The notes under the pieces: model-generated
What the model was told of the DNA's origin: nothing
The model's input: only the letters and a program-made list of their open reading frames with translations
Database searches by the model: none
Shown: piece by piece, positions 42,937 through 51,810 of the stretch
Layout of the letters: each line of letters starts with the position of its first letter
How positions within the stretch are numbered: the stretch's first letter is position 1
DNA from: Planctomycetota bacterium
Lineage (GTDB): Bacteria > Planctomycetota > Phycisphaerae > Phycisphaerales > UBA5793
Direction of reading: 5' to 3'
Length of the DNA: 64,000 nucleotides
Assembly: GCA_963205185.1 (NCBI GenBank)
Contig: CAUJHZ010000046.1
Span: 62,001-126,000 of the forward strand
Program-made: the position numbers and the translations under genes

Positions 42937-44304
42937 ATGAATCGTCGTTGGCTCAAGGTCGTCGGCGTTTCGGTTTTCCCGGTGCTGTGCAGCCCGCCCG
43001 CTCTGGCGCAGCCGCCCGGGGTCATCGGCTACGAAACCACGATCGTCCCCACGCTCCAAGGCCATCGATCGAGCAGCGCCATCGGGCTCGATGAGGTGGC
43101 GCGCGTCATCGGCCGCTCGACTCCGTTCAGCGGCGCTTCCACTCCGCTGGCCTGGGTGGACGGCCAGATCTTCGCCGTGCCCGCGCCGCCGAATCACCAT
43201 GGCGCTGTCGTCAACGGCATCAGCCCCACCACCGGAATCATCGTCGGCTACGCGCTGGCCGACGCCAACTCGCTCGAGCAGGCCACGGCGTGGCGAATCG
43301 GCTCGGGCATTCACGTGCTTTCCAACCTTCCTGACACGATCGCCGGCATCGCGATGGCCGTCGAGGACACGCCCTGGCCGATGACGCGCATCGTCGGCCG
43401 TTGCGCCGCGTTCGGACCCGATTACGCATCGCTCTGGGTCAACGAGCACGTCATCGACATCGGCGGGATCTCCAGCGCGGCCAATGATGTCAACGAGGCG
43501 GATCAGATCGTCGGGTGGTGGCGCAACCAGATGGGAGCGTACCGGCCGGTGCTCTGGCAGAACTCCCAGCGCATTGATCTCGGTGGCGAACCGCCCGATG
43601 CATCCGGCGACGCGTATTCCATCAATGGCCTCGGCGAGATCGTCGGCCACCTCTCCGGACTCGGCCCCGTGCTCTGGCGCGATGGGCAGCGCGTGGCCCT
43701 GCCGGCCCCGAGCCCGTGCTGGACCATACCGCACGCAATCAATGACGAAGGCATCATCGTCGGCGAGTACAACATTGACGCCCAATGCCGGGCCGGCTAC
43801 GAGCACGCCCTGCTCTGGACGCTCGACCAAGGTCAGTACATCGCGCGCGATCTGAACGAACTCAATGCGCTGCATCCCGAAATCGAGCTGACGCAGGCGT
43901 GGGACATCAACTCGGGCGGCCAGATCGCCGCAGTCGGCAAACTCTCCGACGGCAACCGACGCGGCGTGCTGCTCACGCCATATCACTTCACCCTCGACGC
44001 GCCCGCGCCGGGCATTGCCGGCCAATGGAACATGATCGTGGCGACTGGCGCCGAGCCGGGCGCCACGATCACACTCGTTTGGGGAACCTCGGACGGAGCG
44101 CGGCCGATCAACGGCGGCTGCGGCGGCGCCCCGATCCTGATCCGCAATCCGAAGATTGCCGGCACGTCGCGCGCCGACGCGAAGGGCAACGCGGAGTTTC
44201 GGATTCTGGTGCCGCCGCAGGGCAGCGGCGTGAGTGTGCGCTTTCAGGCGCTCAGTGCGTCGCGCTGCGAGGTCAGTCACGTTGTGGCGCACACCTTTGA
44301 CTGA
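42937..44304 (+). CDS. Secreted HAF-repeat protein with C-terminal module
   Basis: The product has 455 residues. GGGAGGGG precedes the ATG, and a signal peptide (KVVGVSVFPVLCSPPALAQ) follows. It then has HAF-type repeats, each about 40-50 residues with an (A/S/D)IN..G.IVG core: VVNGISPTTGIIVGYA, DVNEADQIVGWW, SINGLGEIVGHL, AINDEGIIVGEY, DINSGGQIAAVG. This is a probable beta-propeller. The final 90 residues (from about 365) match a module shared with other exported proteins here: VATGAEPGATITLVWG, DAKGNAEFRILVPPQGSG, VRFQALSASRC. Function unknown. It converges on the FG-GAP protein with a five-base gap. Confidence 0.85.
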   Translation: MNRRWLKVVGVSVFPVLCSPPALAQPPGVIGYETTIVPTLQGHRSSSAIGLDEVARVIGRSTPFSGASTPLAWVDGQIFAVPAPPNHHGAVVNGISPTTGIIVGYALADANSLEQATAWRIGSGIHVLSNLPDTIAGIAMAVEDTPWPMTRIVGRCAAFGPDYASLWVNEHVIDIGGISSAANDVNEADQIVGWWRNQMGAYRPVLWQNSQRIDLGGEPPDASGDAYSINGLGEIVGHLSGLGPVLWRDGQRVALPAPSPCWTIPHAINDEGIIVGEYNIDAQCRAGYEHALLWTLDQGQYIARDLNELNALHPEIELTQAWDINSGGQIAAVGKLSDGNRRGVLLTPYHFTLDAPAPGIAGQWNMIVATGAEPGATITLVWGTSDGARPINGGCGGAPILIRNPKIAGTSRADAKGNAEFRILVPPQGSGVSVRFQALSASRCEVSHVVAHTFD

Positions 44305-44309
44305 GGCGC

Positions 44310-46133
44310 CTACGGCTCGACTTGGGGCGAGATGGTGTTTGACATCACCGATGCGCCGCCGCGGGGACCGCGGCGAATGACGGCCTGGAAATGCAGTATG
44401 CGGCCCGCCGCTCCGGGCGGTACCTGCAGTTCGAATTCCGCATTGCCATCTGCGTCGGTCCAGCGCGCCGCTTGTTCACTCACAGGTGGAAGGAGCCGGA
44501 GTTGCAGCCCGCCCAACTGGGACACCTGGGGCCCTTCGCCCACTCCCTGAAGACTCATCAGCAAGTGAACGAACTCGTCTTGTTCCGCCCCAGTCACGGT
44601 AATCGCCGCCCCTGAGCCGGCGACGAAATTCGAATGCGTCAGAAAGATCGGGCTGCCGAAGAAGACATACGCACGCCCGGCGTCGGGTCCGCCGGCATCG
44701 TTGTAGACCGCTCCGACGGTGAAGTCGGCGAAGCCGTCTCCGTTCATGTCCCCGGCTCGGTTGATTGAATACCCGAACTGATCGCCTGCTGTTTCACCGG
44801 TCAGGCGAAGCAGTTGTTTTCCGGTGCGCCCCGAAAAAACGTAAGCGCGTCCGATTTCTGAGCCGCCCTCTCCGGTCGTCACGAACGGCGAACCGATGGC
44901 GAAGTCATTGAAACCGTCATGGTTGAGATCGCCCACCCCCTGTACGACGCGGCCGAGGCGGTCATTGGCGAGATCGCCGTCGTATCGATAGAGCAGTTCC
45001 CGCGATGCGCCTGAGTGAATGAAAACGCTGCCCGAACCGATCCCGTTGGCGTCCGCATAGGTCGCGCTCATGGCGATCTCAGGCACCTGGTCCCCGTTCA
45101 GATCTTCGAGAAACTTCACGCGGTGGCCGAGTTGGTCGCCGGCCCGCTCGCCGTCGAAAGTGCGGATCAGCGACCCGTCCAGACCTGAATAGAGATACAC
45201 GCGACCGGCGTTCGGCTTCGCCGGAGAATAGTGCAGAGAGCCTATCAGCACATCGGTGCGGCCATCGCCGTCGACGTCGAATTCGCCCGCGACGCGCTCG
45301 CCGAGCGCATCGTCTGCGTTCTCGCCGACGTAGGAGCGAATGAGTTCGCCCGTCCGTCCCGAGTAAAGGTAGACTTTGCCGGCGCCGGGGCCCGCTTCGC
45401 CGTTGCCCGGCGCGGCAATGGCGACGTCCGGCCGACTGTCGCCATCGACATCACCCAGGGGCGCGGCGCGAAAGCCGAAACGATCGCCAGCCACTTCGCC
45501 GAACCACTCGTGGATAAGCGCTCCTGAGCGGCCATCGTAAAGATAAGCCGCGCCGGAATCGACTCCGGCGCCATCATAGGTCTGGCTGCTGATGATCACG
45601 TCGTTCACGCCGTCGCCGTTGGTGTCTCCGGCGTTGCTGAGATCCCATCCGAAGAGACTCTCCTCCTGCGTGCCCGTCCAGACGTGCAGCACCTCGCCAG
45701 TGCGGCCCGAGAAGGCATAGCAGCGCCCCGTGTTGTTGTCGTGCTGGTAAGCGCCAAGCAGGACATCGGCTCGGCCATCGCCATCAAGATCGCCGATGCG
45801 ATCGAGCCGGTGACCCAGTTCGTCGTCGTTTCCTTCGCCGTGGAAGACCAGCAGTGGCTCGCTCGTCGCGCCCGAGTACACCGTGCAGCGACCGTTGTGG
45901 TAGAGGCCCTCAGTGCTGTCGAAGCGCGCCGCGATCAGCAGATCCTCAATGGTGTCGCCGTCGCAATCACCGATCGCCAGGGCCCGGGCCCCGAACCACG
46001 TCAGCTCACCCTCGCCGGTGAAAGTGCGGTCGGCGCTTGCCGCGCTGCGATCGGGAGGCATGGCCGCCGCGGAGGTTCCCAGTGCCGCACCCAGGACCAC
46101 CAGGCGCATTAAAACCCATTGGTTTGCAGCCAT
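44310..46133 (-). CDS. Secreted FG-GAP (integrin-like propeller) protein
   Basis: The product has 607 residues. The start at 46131-46133 (MAANQWVLMRLVVLGAALG) is supported by GAGGGGG ten bases upstream and gives a signal peptide. Eight calcium-loop FG-GAP repeats follow: GDCDGDTIEDLLIAA, GDLDGDGRADVLLGA, GDTNGDGVNDVIISS, GDVDGDSRPDVAIAA, FDVDGDGRTDVLIGS, EDLNGDQVPEIAMSA, GDLNHDGFNDFAIGS, GDMNGDGFADFTVGA. Together they would form a beta-propeller with Ca2+ in most loops. The C-terminal 100 residues carry the shared module (DADGNAEFELQVPPGAAG, LHFQAVIRR). It probably mediates surface or matrix binding. Confidence 0.9.
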   Translation of the reverse strand: MAANQWVLMRLVVLGAALGTSAAAMPPDRSAASADRTFTGEGELTWFGARALAIGDCDGDTIEDLLIAARFDSTEGLYHNGRCTVYSGATSEPLLVFHGEGNDDELGHRLDRIGDLDGDGRADVLLGAYQHDNNTGRCYAFSGRTGEVLHVWTGTQEESLFGWDLSNAGDTNGDGVNDVIISSQTYDGAGVDSGAAYLYDGRSGALIHEWFGEVAGDRFGFRAAPLGDVDGDSRPDVAIAAPGNGEAGPGAGKVYLYSGRTGELIRSYVGENADDALGERVAGEFDVDGDGRTDVLIGSLHYSPAKPNAGRVYLYSGLDGSLIRTFDGERAGDQLGHRVKFLEDLNGDQVPEIAMSATYADANGIGSGSVFIHSGASRELLYRYDGDLANDRLGRVVQGVGDLNHDGFNDFAIGSPFVTTGEGGSEIGRAYVFSGRTGKQLLRLTGETAGDQFGYSINRAGDMNGDGFADFTVGAVYNDAGGPDAGRAYVFFGSPIFLTHSNFVAGSGAAITVTGAEQDEFVHLLMSLQGVGEGPQVSQLGGLQLRLLPPVSEQAARWTDADGNAEFELQVPPGAAGRILHFQAVIRRGPRGGASVMSNTISPQVEP

Positions 46134-46500
46134 TTGCCCGAACCCCCTCGTTCGTTTAGTCCAGCCACGGACTCGGCGGAGTTGTTCCGCCTGTCGTCTC
46201 CCGCATGAATCCAACCGCCGGCGAGAGCCACTGCGGAGGCCATGAGGGGGACGCAACCGTACACATTACCTCGTTTTTCGCGAGTTGCAACGGTCGCTTG
46301 AGAAAACATCGAATTCTGACCTCGTCAAATCCCTGCCATAGCCGCCACTTTTCCAGCCCCTGACATTGTCAGCTCTCGGCGTGTTAGAGCGGGTTTCACC
46401 CATCGACGCCGGCTGGCGGCAGAGCGCTTCATCGGTACAATGCTGCCGCCGGCGGCCCCACTCTCATTCCCGCACGCGCCGGAAACGTAAGGAGACCCTC
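46134..46500. promoter_or_regulatory. Divergent intergenic region upstream of fructose aldolase
   Basis: These 367 bases lie between the FG-GAP gene and the aldolase gene. The segment 46260-46360 is noticeably less GC-rich (TTTTTCGCGAGTTGCAACGG and following) and probably contains the promoters. The aldolase ribosome binding site TAAGGAG is at 46488-46494. I found no riboswitch-like structure. Confidence 0.4.
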
Positions 46501-47556
46501 ATGTCCGCTGTCAAGGAATACCTGTCCGGCGAAGACCAGCCGCTGCTTTCGTATCGCTGTAAGGGCATCAGCGCCGAGCATCTCCATCTGCCCGGGCCTG
46601 ACTTCGTCGATCGCGTGCTCGCGGCCTCCGACCGGAACCCAGCCGTGCTGCGCAACTACCAGACGATCATCAACCACGGCCGGCTGGGCGGCAGCGGTTT
46701 TGTCTCGATCCTCCCGGTCGATCAGGGCATCGAACACACGGCCGGCGCTTCGTTTGCTCCCAACCCGATCTATTTTGATCCGGAGAATATTGTCCGCTTA
46801 GCAATCGAGGGCGGGTGCAACGCCGTCGCCTCGACCTTTGGCGTGCTGGGATCGGTGGCGCGCAAATACGCGCACAAGATCCCCTTCCTCGTCAAACTGA
46901 ATCACAACCAGTTGATGTCGTACCCGAACACCTACGACCAGATCTCGTTCGGATCGGTGAGACTGGCTTACGAAATGGGCGCGGTCGCCGTGGGCGCGAC
47001 GATTTACTTCGGCTCGGAGGAGTCAAACCGTCAGATCCAGGAAGTGACCGAGTGGTTCGAAGAAGCGCACGCGCTGGGCATGGTGACCGTGCTCTGGTGC
47101 TATCTGCGCAACAGCGCTTTCAAGGTGGACGGCAAGGACTACCACGTCTCGGCCGACGGCACCGGCCAGGCCAATCACCTCGGCGTGACCATCCAGGCGG
47201 ACATCATCAAGCAGAAGCAGGCCGAGAACAACGGCGTCTTCAACGCCATCAAGTTCGCCAAGACCAACAAGAAGGTCTACGACGAACTCACGCCTGGCGA
47301 TCACCCCATCGAACTCTGCCGCTACCAGGTCGCGAATTGCTTCATGGGTCGCTCAGGCCTGATCAATTCCGGCGGCGAGAGCAAAGGCGGCAGCGACTTC
47401 GCCGACGCCGTGCGCACCGCCGTGATCAACAAGCGAGCGGGCGGCATGGGCCTGATCTCCGGCCGCAAGGCGTTCCAGCGCCCCATGAGCGAAGGCGTGA
47501 AACTGCTCAACGCGATCCAGGATGTGTATCTCGACCAGGACGTCACGATCGCGTGA
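46501..47556 (+). CDS. Class I fructose-bisphosphate aldolase (DhnA type)
   Basis: The product has 351 residues. It cleaves or makes fructose 1,6-bisphosphate through a lysine Schiff base, in glycolysis and gluconeogenesis. It is of the archaeal/bacterial DhnA class I type, recognisable by [80 protein letters not shown] and [27 protein letters not shown] stands six bases before the ATG. The gene stands alone between exported-protein genes, with the next gene convergent 33 bases away. Confidence 0.94.
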   Translation: MSAVKEYLSGEDQPLLSYRCKGISAEHLHLPGPDFVDRVLAASDRNPAVLRNYQTIINHGRLGGSGFVSILPVDQGIEHTAGASFAPNPIYFDPENIVRLAIEGGCNAVASTFGVLGSVARKYAHKIPFLVKLNHNQLMSYPNTYDQISFGSVRLAYEMGAVAVGATIYFGSEESNRQIQEVTEWFEEAHALGMVTVLWCYLRNSAFKVDGKDYHVSADGTGQANHLGVTIQADIIKQKQAENNGVFNAIKFAKTNKKVYDELTPGDHPIELCRYQVANCFMGRSGLINSGGESKGGSDFADAVRTAVINKRAGGMGLISGRKAFQRPMSEGVKLLNAIQDVYLDQDVTIA

Positions 47557-47588
47557 GGCGCGGGGGCCGGGCAGACGGCGCTATGCGA

Positions 47589-49400
47589 TCACTTGAGCTG
47601 CGGGCCGTAGCCGCCGATCTGGCGGTGAATGTAATCCGGCGCCACGATGATGACCACATCTCCCCAGTAGCGGATGATCGCCGGCTTGTAGTGCGCCACG
47701 TACTGCCTGCCGGCGCCGATCGGCACGTTGCTCGTCACCGCAGGTCGGGCGGGATCGGGGTTCGCCGGCCGTAGATTCTTGTTGTAACCCTCGAGAAACG
47801 CGCTTTCCTCCTCATCGGGATCCTGCCCCCAGTCCCACGCTTCCGGTTCGACGGCTCCCACTACGGCTTCGACGAAATCCAGTCCCAGCGCTTCGGACGG
47901 TTTGCGCCCCTTCCCTTCAGCACGGTCTCCCCCGCCGAGCGTTGGCGCTTCCCACATGAGATCGCGAATGTTGTAAACGCGGAGGTCGCGGGCGGCGTCC
48001 GCTGACAAGCTCTCTTTCGTGCCGACTTCGATGAAACCCGGTCGGATCTGCCAGGTGCAGTCGAAGCCCGCTTGCTCGCTGCACTGGCTCACAAGTGCTT
48101 CGATCACAGCGCGAAGGCTGAGGCGGTCATGCGCGAAGGTGATCGAAGCGTCGGTCGGCATCCCCCACGGCACCCCGTCCTCCGTAAAGCGAGCGATGAT
48201 CGGCACGCCGGATTTGCGGCTCAGTTGCGCAAACGCCTCGCGGGCGGGCACGGCGTTCAACGTCACCGGCACGATGCGAGACTCGATCGCCTTCGCAAGC
48301 CGCGTTCGAACTTCTTCGACGCTGCTCATTCCGCTGAGCACGGTGCCGCGGTCAGTCTCGTCGCTCATTTCACTCTGCTCGATGCGAATCGGATCCGGCA
48401 GCCCGCCCGGGTGCATCGCCGCGCCAGACTTTGTATCGACACGAACGAGGCGGATGAAGTCGGCTTCGCCGTCGGCGTCCGGCGGCGACGACGGCGACGA
48501 CGGCGACGACGGCGTCTCGATCATCCCACGATCGGGCGCAATGGGTTTGGGATATCCACCCATAGCGCGGTGCATGAAGTCGGGAGCCGCGACCGTAAGA
48601 ACGCCATCCTTGAGGATGCGCATCTGTGCTATGCAATGTTCGGTCTCGGCCTGCGTGTGGGTGCGATAGCGTCGATCCGCCGGGAGAACATTCTTGAGCT
48701 GGTCACCAAACTCCCAGTTGCCCGGTTCGATGAAATCGACAAACCCGCGCACGAGAGCGCGCTGGATTTCGCCGCGGCTCTGCCGGATCTCGCCCGCGGC
48801 GCCGCGGTATTGCGCTTTCATGTGCCCGTCATAGAGCGCGGCGGCCCGATGCGAATGCCTGTTGAACGCATCGGTATTCGGCAGCGGCCTTCGACCGCCT
48901 ACTGGGTCGGGCGATTGGAAGTATGGCTTGCTCGCCAGTAGATCGTTCAAGTCATAGAGGCGCTGCTCGCGCGAGCCTCGCTCTGAGAGGCGCGACTTGG
49001 TTCCAACCTCGATCACACCAGGACCGATCTGCCAGGTGAGCGCATCGGCAAACGCCGCCTGCGCGATGATCATCTCCAGCGCCAGCGCGGCGCTCACATC
49101 GCGCGCTTCCAGGGTGATGCGTGTGTCCGGCCGGCCAGCCTCGCCCAGCGATTCGTCGGACCAATAGTCGAGCACCGTCCAGCCGATCGCATCGCCGAGC
49201 ATCATGAACGCTTCATGCGACGGCCGGTCGTGAAGACGCACATCCACCCGGGTGAACAGCAGAGAGCCGAGAATCTGCCCCTTGATCTGATCGTCCGGCG
49301 GATCGGCGGCCGTGGCGCGCGCGGATTGCAGAGCCGCCGCGACGAGCAGCACGAAACAGAATCGATCGAATCCGCGGAGAAAGGGACTCCCATTCATCAT
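47589..49400 (-). CDS. Exported protein of two tandem homologous modules
   Basis: The product has about 603 residues. GGAG precedes the ATG pair at 49395-49400 and a signal peptide (FCFVLLVAAALQSARA) follows. The protein is an internal duplication. Module 1 has ADALTWQIGPGVIEVGTKSR, RLYDLNDLL, GVLTVAAPDFMHRAMGGY. Module 2 has DCTWQIRPGFIEVGTKESLS, RVYNIRDLM, DVVIIVAPDYIHRQIGGY. Each begins with a segment like the small N-domains of secretins/STN (PSHEAFMMLGDAIGWTVLDY, AREAFAQLSRKSGVPIIARF). A Ser-Ser-Pro triplet repeat marks the linker. Function unknown; the secretin-like element hints at envelope assembly or protein binding. Confidence 0.78.
   Translation of the reverse strand: MMNGSPFLRGFDRFCFVLLVAAALQSARATAADPPDDQIKGQILGSLLFTRVDVRLHDRPSHEAFMMLGDAIGWTVLDYWSDESLGEAGRPDTRITLEARDVSAALALEMIIAQAAFADALTWQIGPGVIEVGTKSRLSERGSREQRLYDLNDLLASKPYFQSPDPVGGRRPLPNTDAFNRHSHRAAALYDGHMKAQYRGAAGEIRQSRGEIQRALVRGFVDFIEPGNWEFGDQLKNVLPADRRYRTHTQAETEHCIAQMRILKDGVLTVAAPDFMHRAMGGYPKPIAPDRGMIETPSSPSSPSSPPDADGEADFIRLVRVDTKSGAAMHPGGLPDPIRIEQSEMSDETDRGTVLSGMSSVEEVRTRLAKAIESRIVPVTLNAVPAREAFAQLSRKSGVPIIARFTEDGVPWGMPTDASITFAHDRLSLRAVIEALVSQCSEQAGFDCTWQIRPGFIEVGTKESLSADAARDLRVYNIRDLMWEAPTLGGGDRAEGKGRKPSEALGLDFVEAVVGAVEPEAWDWGQDPDEEESAFLEGYNKNLRPANPDPARPAVTSNVPIGAGRQYVAHYKPAIIRYWGDVVIIVAPDYIHRQIGGYGPQLK
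48484..48510. repeat. 9-base tandem repeat, three copies
   Basis: Three exact copies of GGCGACGAC encode the SSP triplets in the linker between the two modules of the surrounding exported protein. A copy-number change would keep the frame. Confidence 0.9.
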
Positions 49401-49596
49401 GGTTCTCCGGTCAAACGTAAATACCCGGTTCTGGACGCAGGGATTGCTCCCCGCTGTCTGAAATGCCCAAGGTGCAGCCGCAATTGCACCGTGAGGCGGT
49501 AGAAATGCCGCGGCTGGAGGTCGCCGACGGGCGAGAACGCAGCCGTTCAATCGATTCGTCTTCGGGCTGTATGGCTCTCGATTGGATTGAAAGAAC

Positions 49597-49637
49597 GCTC
49601 ATTCGCGGCAAGCCGCCGGGGCTTGCCGCGAATGAGC
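49597..49637 (-). terminator. 17-base-pair perfect hairpin terminator
   Basis: GCTCATTCGCGGCAAGC is followed by a 7-base spacer CGCCGGG and the exact reverse complement GCTTGCCGCGAATGAGC. On the minus strand the hairpin is followed by GTTCTTTC. It sits 35 bases past the stop of the secreted-protein gene at 49672 and probably terminates it. Confidence 0.8.
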
Positions 49638-49671
49638 TGCGGGATGTCGATGTTCGTGCCGCGCCGTCGAG

Positions 49672-50721
49672 TTACCGCCGCTCCACGACGCCCGACTTGA
49701 CCTGCGAGAGCGCTTCGCTCGCCACGGCCTGGAAGTGCAGTTCGAGGCCGGCGATGCTCGGTGGGACGAGAATCGGCAGCGCGGCGTTGCCGAGCGGATC
49801 CGCGGGAACAACGTCCAGCAGCCTCGGCAGCGCAAGGTCGATCTCGAAGCCGAGTTGCGGGATGAACGCGTTGCCGGTGTTCAGGCCCCAGAGGAAGCCG
49901 ACCGGCTGGTTCGGCTGCGCGCCCTGCACCTGGAAGATCGTGATCTGCCCGGCCACGAGTTGGTCGAAGTCGAGCCAGAGATTGGGGAATCCAAGCGCGA
50001 GCGCGCCGCCGCAGCCTTCGCTGGGAGAATCCGTGCCCCACGTCACACCGCCGGTGTCGATGACCGACTGCGGATCGAAGCGCACAAGAATCTGATCGCC
50101 CACAAGACCGACCTGCGCTCCGAGTTGCTGGGCCTGGGGTGCGAGCAACTGGCACAGCGAGGCGCAGATGGTCGGCCCGTCGGTCTGGAAGTTGAGATCG
50201 GCAGCGCTGACGCTGCACGAGGCCTGGCCGTGATCGGTGATGATGCCCGCGGAGAAAATCGCGGGCTGGCCATCGGGCGTGTGCGGCTCGAATACGCCGC
50301 GGAAGTTAATCTCGCCCGCGACGGGCGCCTGGCAGGTGATCACATCATGCTCCATCGTCCCGCCGTTGTCGAAGTGGACTTTCACCTTGCTGTCGATGTT
50401 CGAAAGGATGAGCCCCCGGTCGCCGCTCGTGCGCGCGGTGAAGCCATTGAACTGCAAGCGGCTGAGAATGATGTCGCGCTTCTGCCGCGCATTGGTGTCG
50501 GGCGGGATCGTGGCGATGACGTACCGGTACTTGCGCGGGTCGCCGTCCTGCTTGGCGGTGTCTTCGAACTGGAGGATGACCTGCGCCTCGCGCACGTTTC
50601 CGGGATCGGAAAACTGCATGAACACGGCGCGCGTGTCGGCCGAGGCGATCGGCGTACCGAGCGTGCCGAGCACGCCTGTGGTAAGAAGGGCCGCTTGGAG
50701 TGTCTTGATCCGGCTGAGCAT
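49672..50721 (-). CDS. Secreted protein with shared C-terminal module
   Basis: The product has 349 residues. AGGAGA lies seven bases before the ATG, and a signal peptide (LQAALLTTGVLGTLGTPIAS) follows. The first 150 residues are beta-rich (AQVILQFEDTAKQDGDPRKY, LQFNGFTARTSGDRGLILSN). A middle segment contains paired cysteines (ASCSVSAADL, ICASLCQLLAP) and WGTDSPSEGCGG. The final 100 residues are the recurrent module: FQVQGAQPNQPVGFLWGLN, DPLGNAALPILVPPSIAG, LELHFQAVASEA. No enzyme motif was recognised. It lies upstream of the two-module exported protein on the same strand but is separated from it by a strong hairpin. Confidence 0.8.
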   Translation of the reverse strand: MLSRIKTLQAALLTTGVLGTLGTPIASADTRAVFMQFSDPGNVREAQVILQFEDTAKQDGDPRKYRYVIATIPPDTNARQKRDIILSRLQFNGFTARTSGDRGLILSNIDSKVKVHFDNGGTMEHDVITCQAPVAGEINFRGVFEPHTPDGQPAIFSAGIITDHGQASCSVSAADLNFQTDGPTICASLCQLLAPQAQQLGAQVGLVGDQILVRFDPQSVIDTGGVTWGTDSPSEGCGGALALGFPNLWLDFDQLVAGQITIFQVQGAQPNQPVGFLWGLNTGNAFIPQLGFEIDLALPRLLDVVPADPLGNAALPILVPPSIAGLELHFQAVASEALSQVKSGVVERR

Positions 50722-51082
50722 GATGGGTCTCCTGGTCTCGGGACTTTGAATCGCAGTGGCTCACTTTGACCCTCGCGATGCGCGTGCCGGCAGGGCAAGG
50801 AAATGTCGCACCGGCGGCCGACATAGGCGGCGAAACTGCCGCGGGGCTCGGGAATTTGCCTGACAGCGCGGTTAAAACCCGCCAAAACGCGCAACTTTCG
50901 AAACCATGCCGACGCGACGTGCGAAAGATCGATTCGTGCAGAAACGCGACAATCCTGCCCGAAATGATTCAACCCGGCGGGCCAACGCCCGATCTTCAGA
51001 GGGTGGGCTCGGCGCCTTGCTTGCCGAGTCGGATCAGCCGAGCCGGTTTACCGCCCTCATGGCGGAAATGGAGACCAGGCGC
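50722..51082. promoter_or_regulatory. Divergent intergenic region before the cyclo-ligase
   Basis: About 360 bases separate the secreted-protein gene from the formyl-THF cyclo-ligase. A frame reads into the cyclo-ligase from 50906, but its sequence is not family-like, so most of this is taken as non-coding. It should contain two divergent promoters. No defined RNA was identified. Confidence 0.35.
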
Positions 51083-51703
51083 ATGGGCGGTCAGGATCGC
51101 AGCCTTCTGCAGGCCAAGCAGGCGATGCGGGACCAGATGAAGGCCCGGCTCGCCGAGTACGACGCCCCGGCCCTGTACAGTCTCTCGATCCAGGCGTGCG
51201 AGAATCTCGTTTCCAGCGAAGCGTTCCAGCACGCCCGGACGATCATGATGTACGCCCCCCTGCCGCAGGAGGTGGATGTCTCGCACATCGCCTTGCGGTG
51301 TTATCAGGACAATCGCACCGTCTGCCTGCCCAAGATCGACTGGGACCACCACCGCATGTGGCCGGTTCCCGTCAACAGTTTCGACGATCGATCTCTCGTC
51401 GAAGACCGCTACGGGCTGCGCTGCCCCGATCGCGGCTGCCCGATGCCCGTCGAGATGATCGACCTGGTGATCGTCCCGGGCGTGGCGTTTGACACGGATG
51501 GCCACCGGCTCGGCCGCGGCGGCGGGTATTACGACCGCTTTCTGGGCCAGAGCGGCTTCATCGGCCGATGTATTGGCCTGTGCTTTGACTGCCAGATCGT
51601 TGACGCCGTTCCCCGCGCCGGTCACGACATCGTGATGGATCTTGTCGCGACCGATCGGCGGCTGATCTCCGTCGACCCGGCGGTCCGAGGACACCGGTCC
51701 TGA
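51083..51703 (+). CDS. 5-formyltetrahydrofolate cyclo-ligase
   Basis: The product has about 206 residues. It converts 5-formyl-THF to 5,10-methenyl-THF with ATP (MTHFS/YgfA family), returning the storage folate to use. Landmarks are KQAMRDQMKARL at the N-terminus, ARTIMMYAPLPQEVDVSHIA, VCLPKI, DLVIVPGVAFDTDGHRLGRG with GGYYDRFL for phosphate binding, and LVATDRRLI near the end. The ATG at 51083 has GGAG nine bases upstream; ATGs at 51059 and 51068 are possible and would add eight or five residues. It stands alone, 107 bases before the L,D-transpeptidase gene. Confidence 0.92.
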   Translation: MGGQDRSLLQAKQAMRDQMKARLAEYDAPALYSLSIQACENLVSSEAFQHARTIMMYAPLPQEVDVSHIALRCYQDNRTVCLPKIDWDHHRMWPVPVNSFDDRSLVEDRYGLRCPDRGCPMPVEMIDLVIVPGVAFDTDGHRLGRGGGYYDRFLGQSGFIGRCIGLCFDCQIVDAVPRAGHDIVMDLVATDRRLISVDPAVRGHRS

Positions 51704-51810
51704 CCCGCGCTCGCCGCCTCCCGCACCGCATCTGCTGAATCGGCGGCCGTGCGACGCCCGCGGCGACGTACCATCCAACTTCAGACCTCCACCCGCAGAC
51801 GGAGCCTCCC

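Noticed and set aside
50758-51058. Possible 6S RNA upstream of the formyl-THF cyclo-ligase
   Set aside because: 6S RNA lies there in many bacteria, but I could not see the long closing stem with a central bubble. A covariance-model search would be needed.
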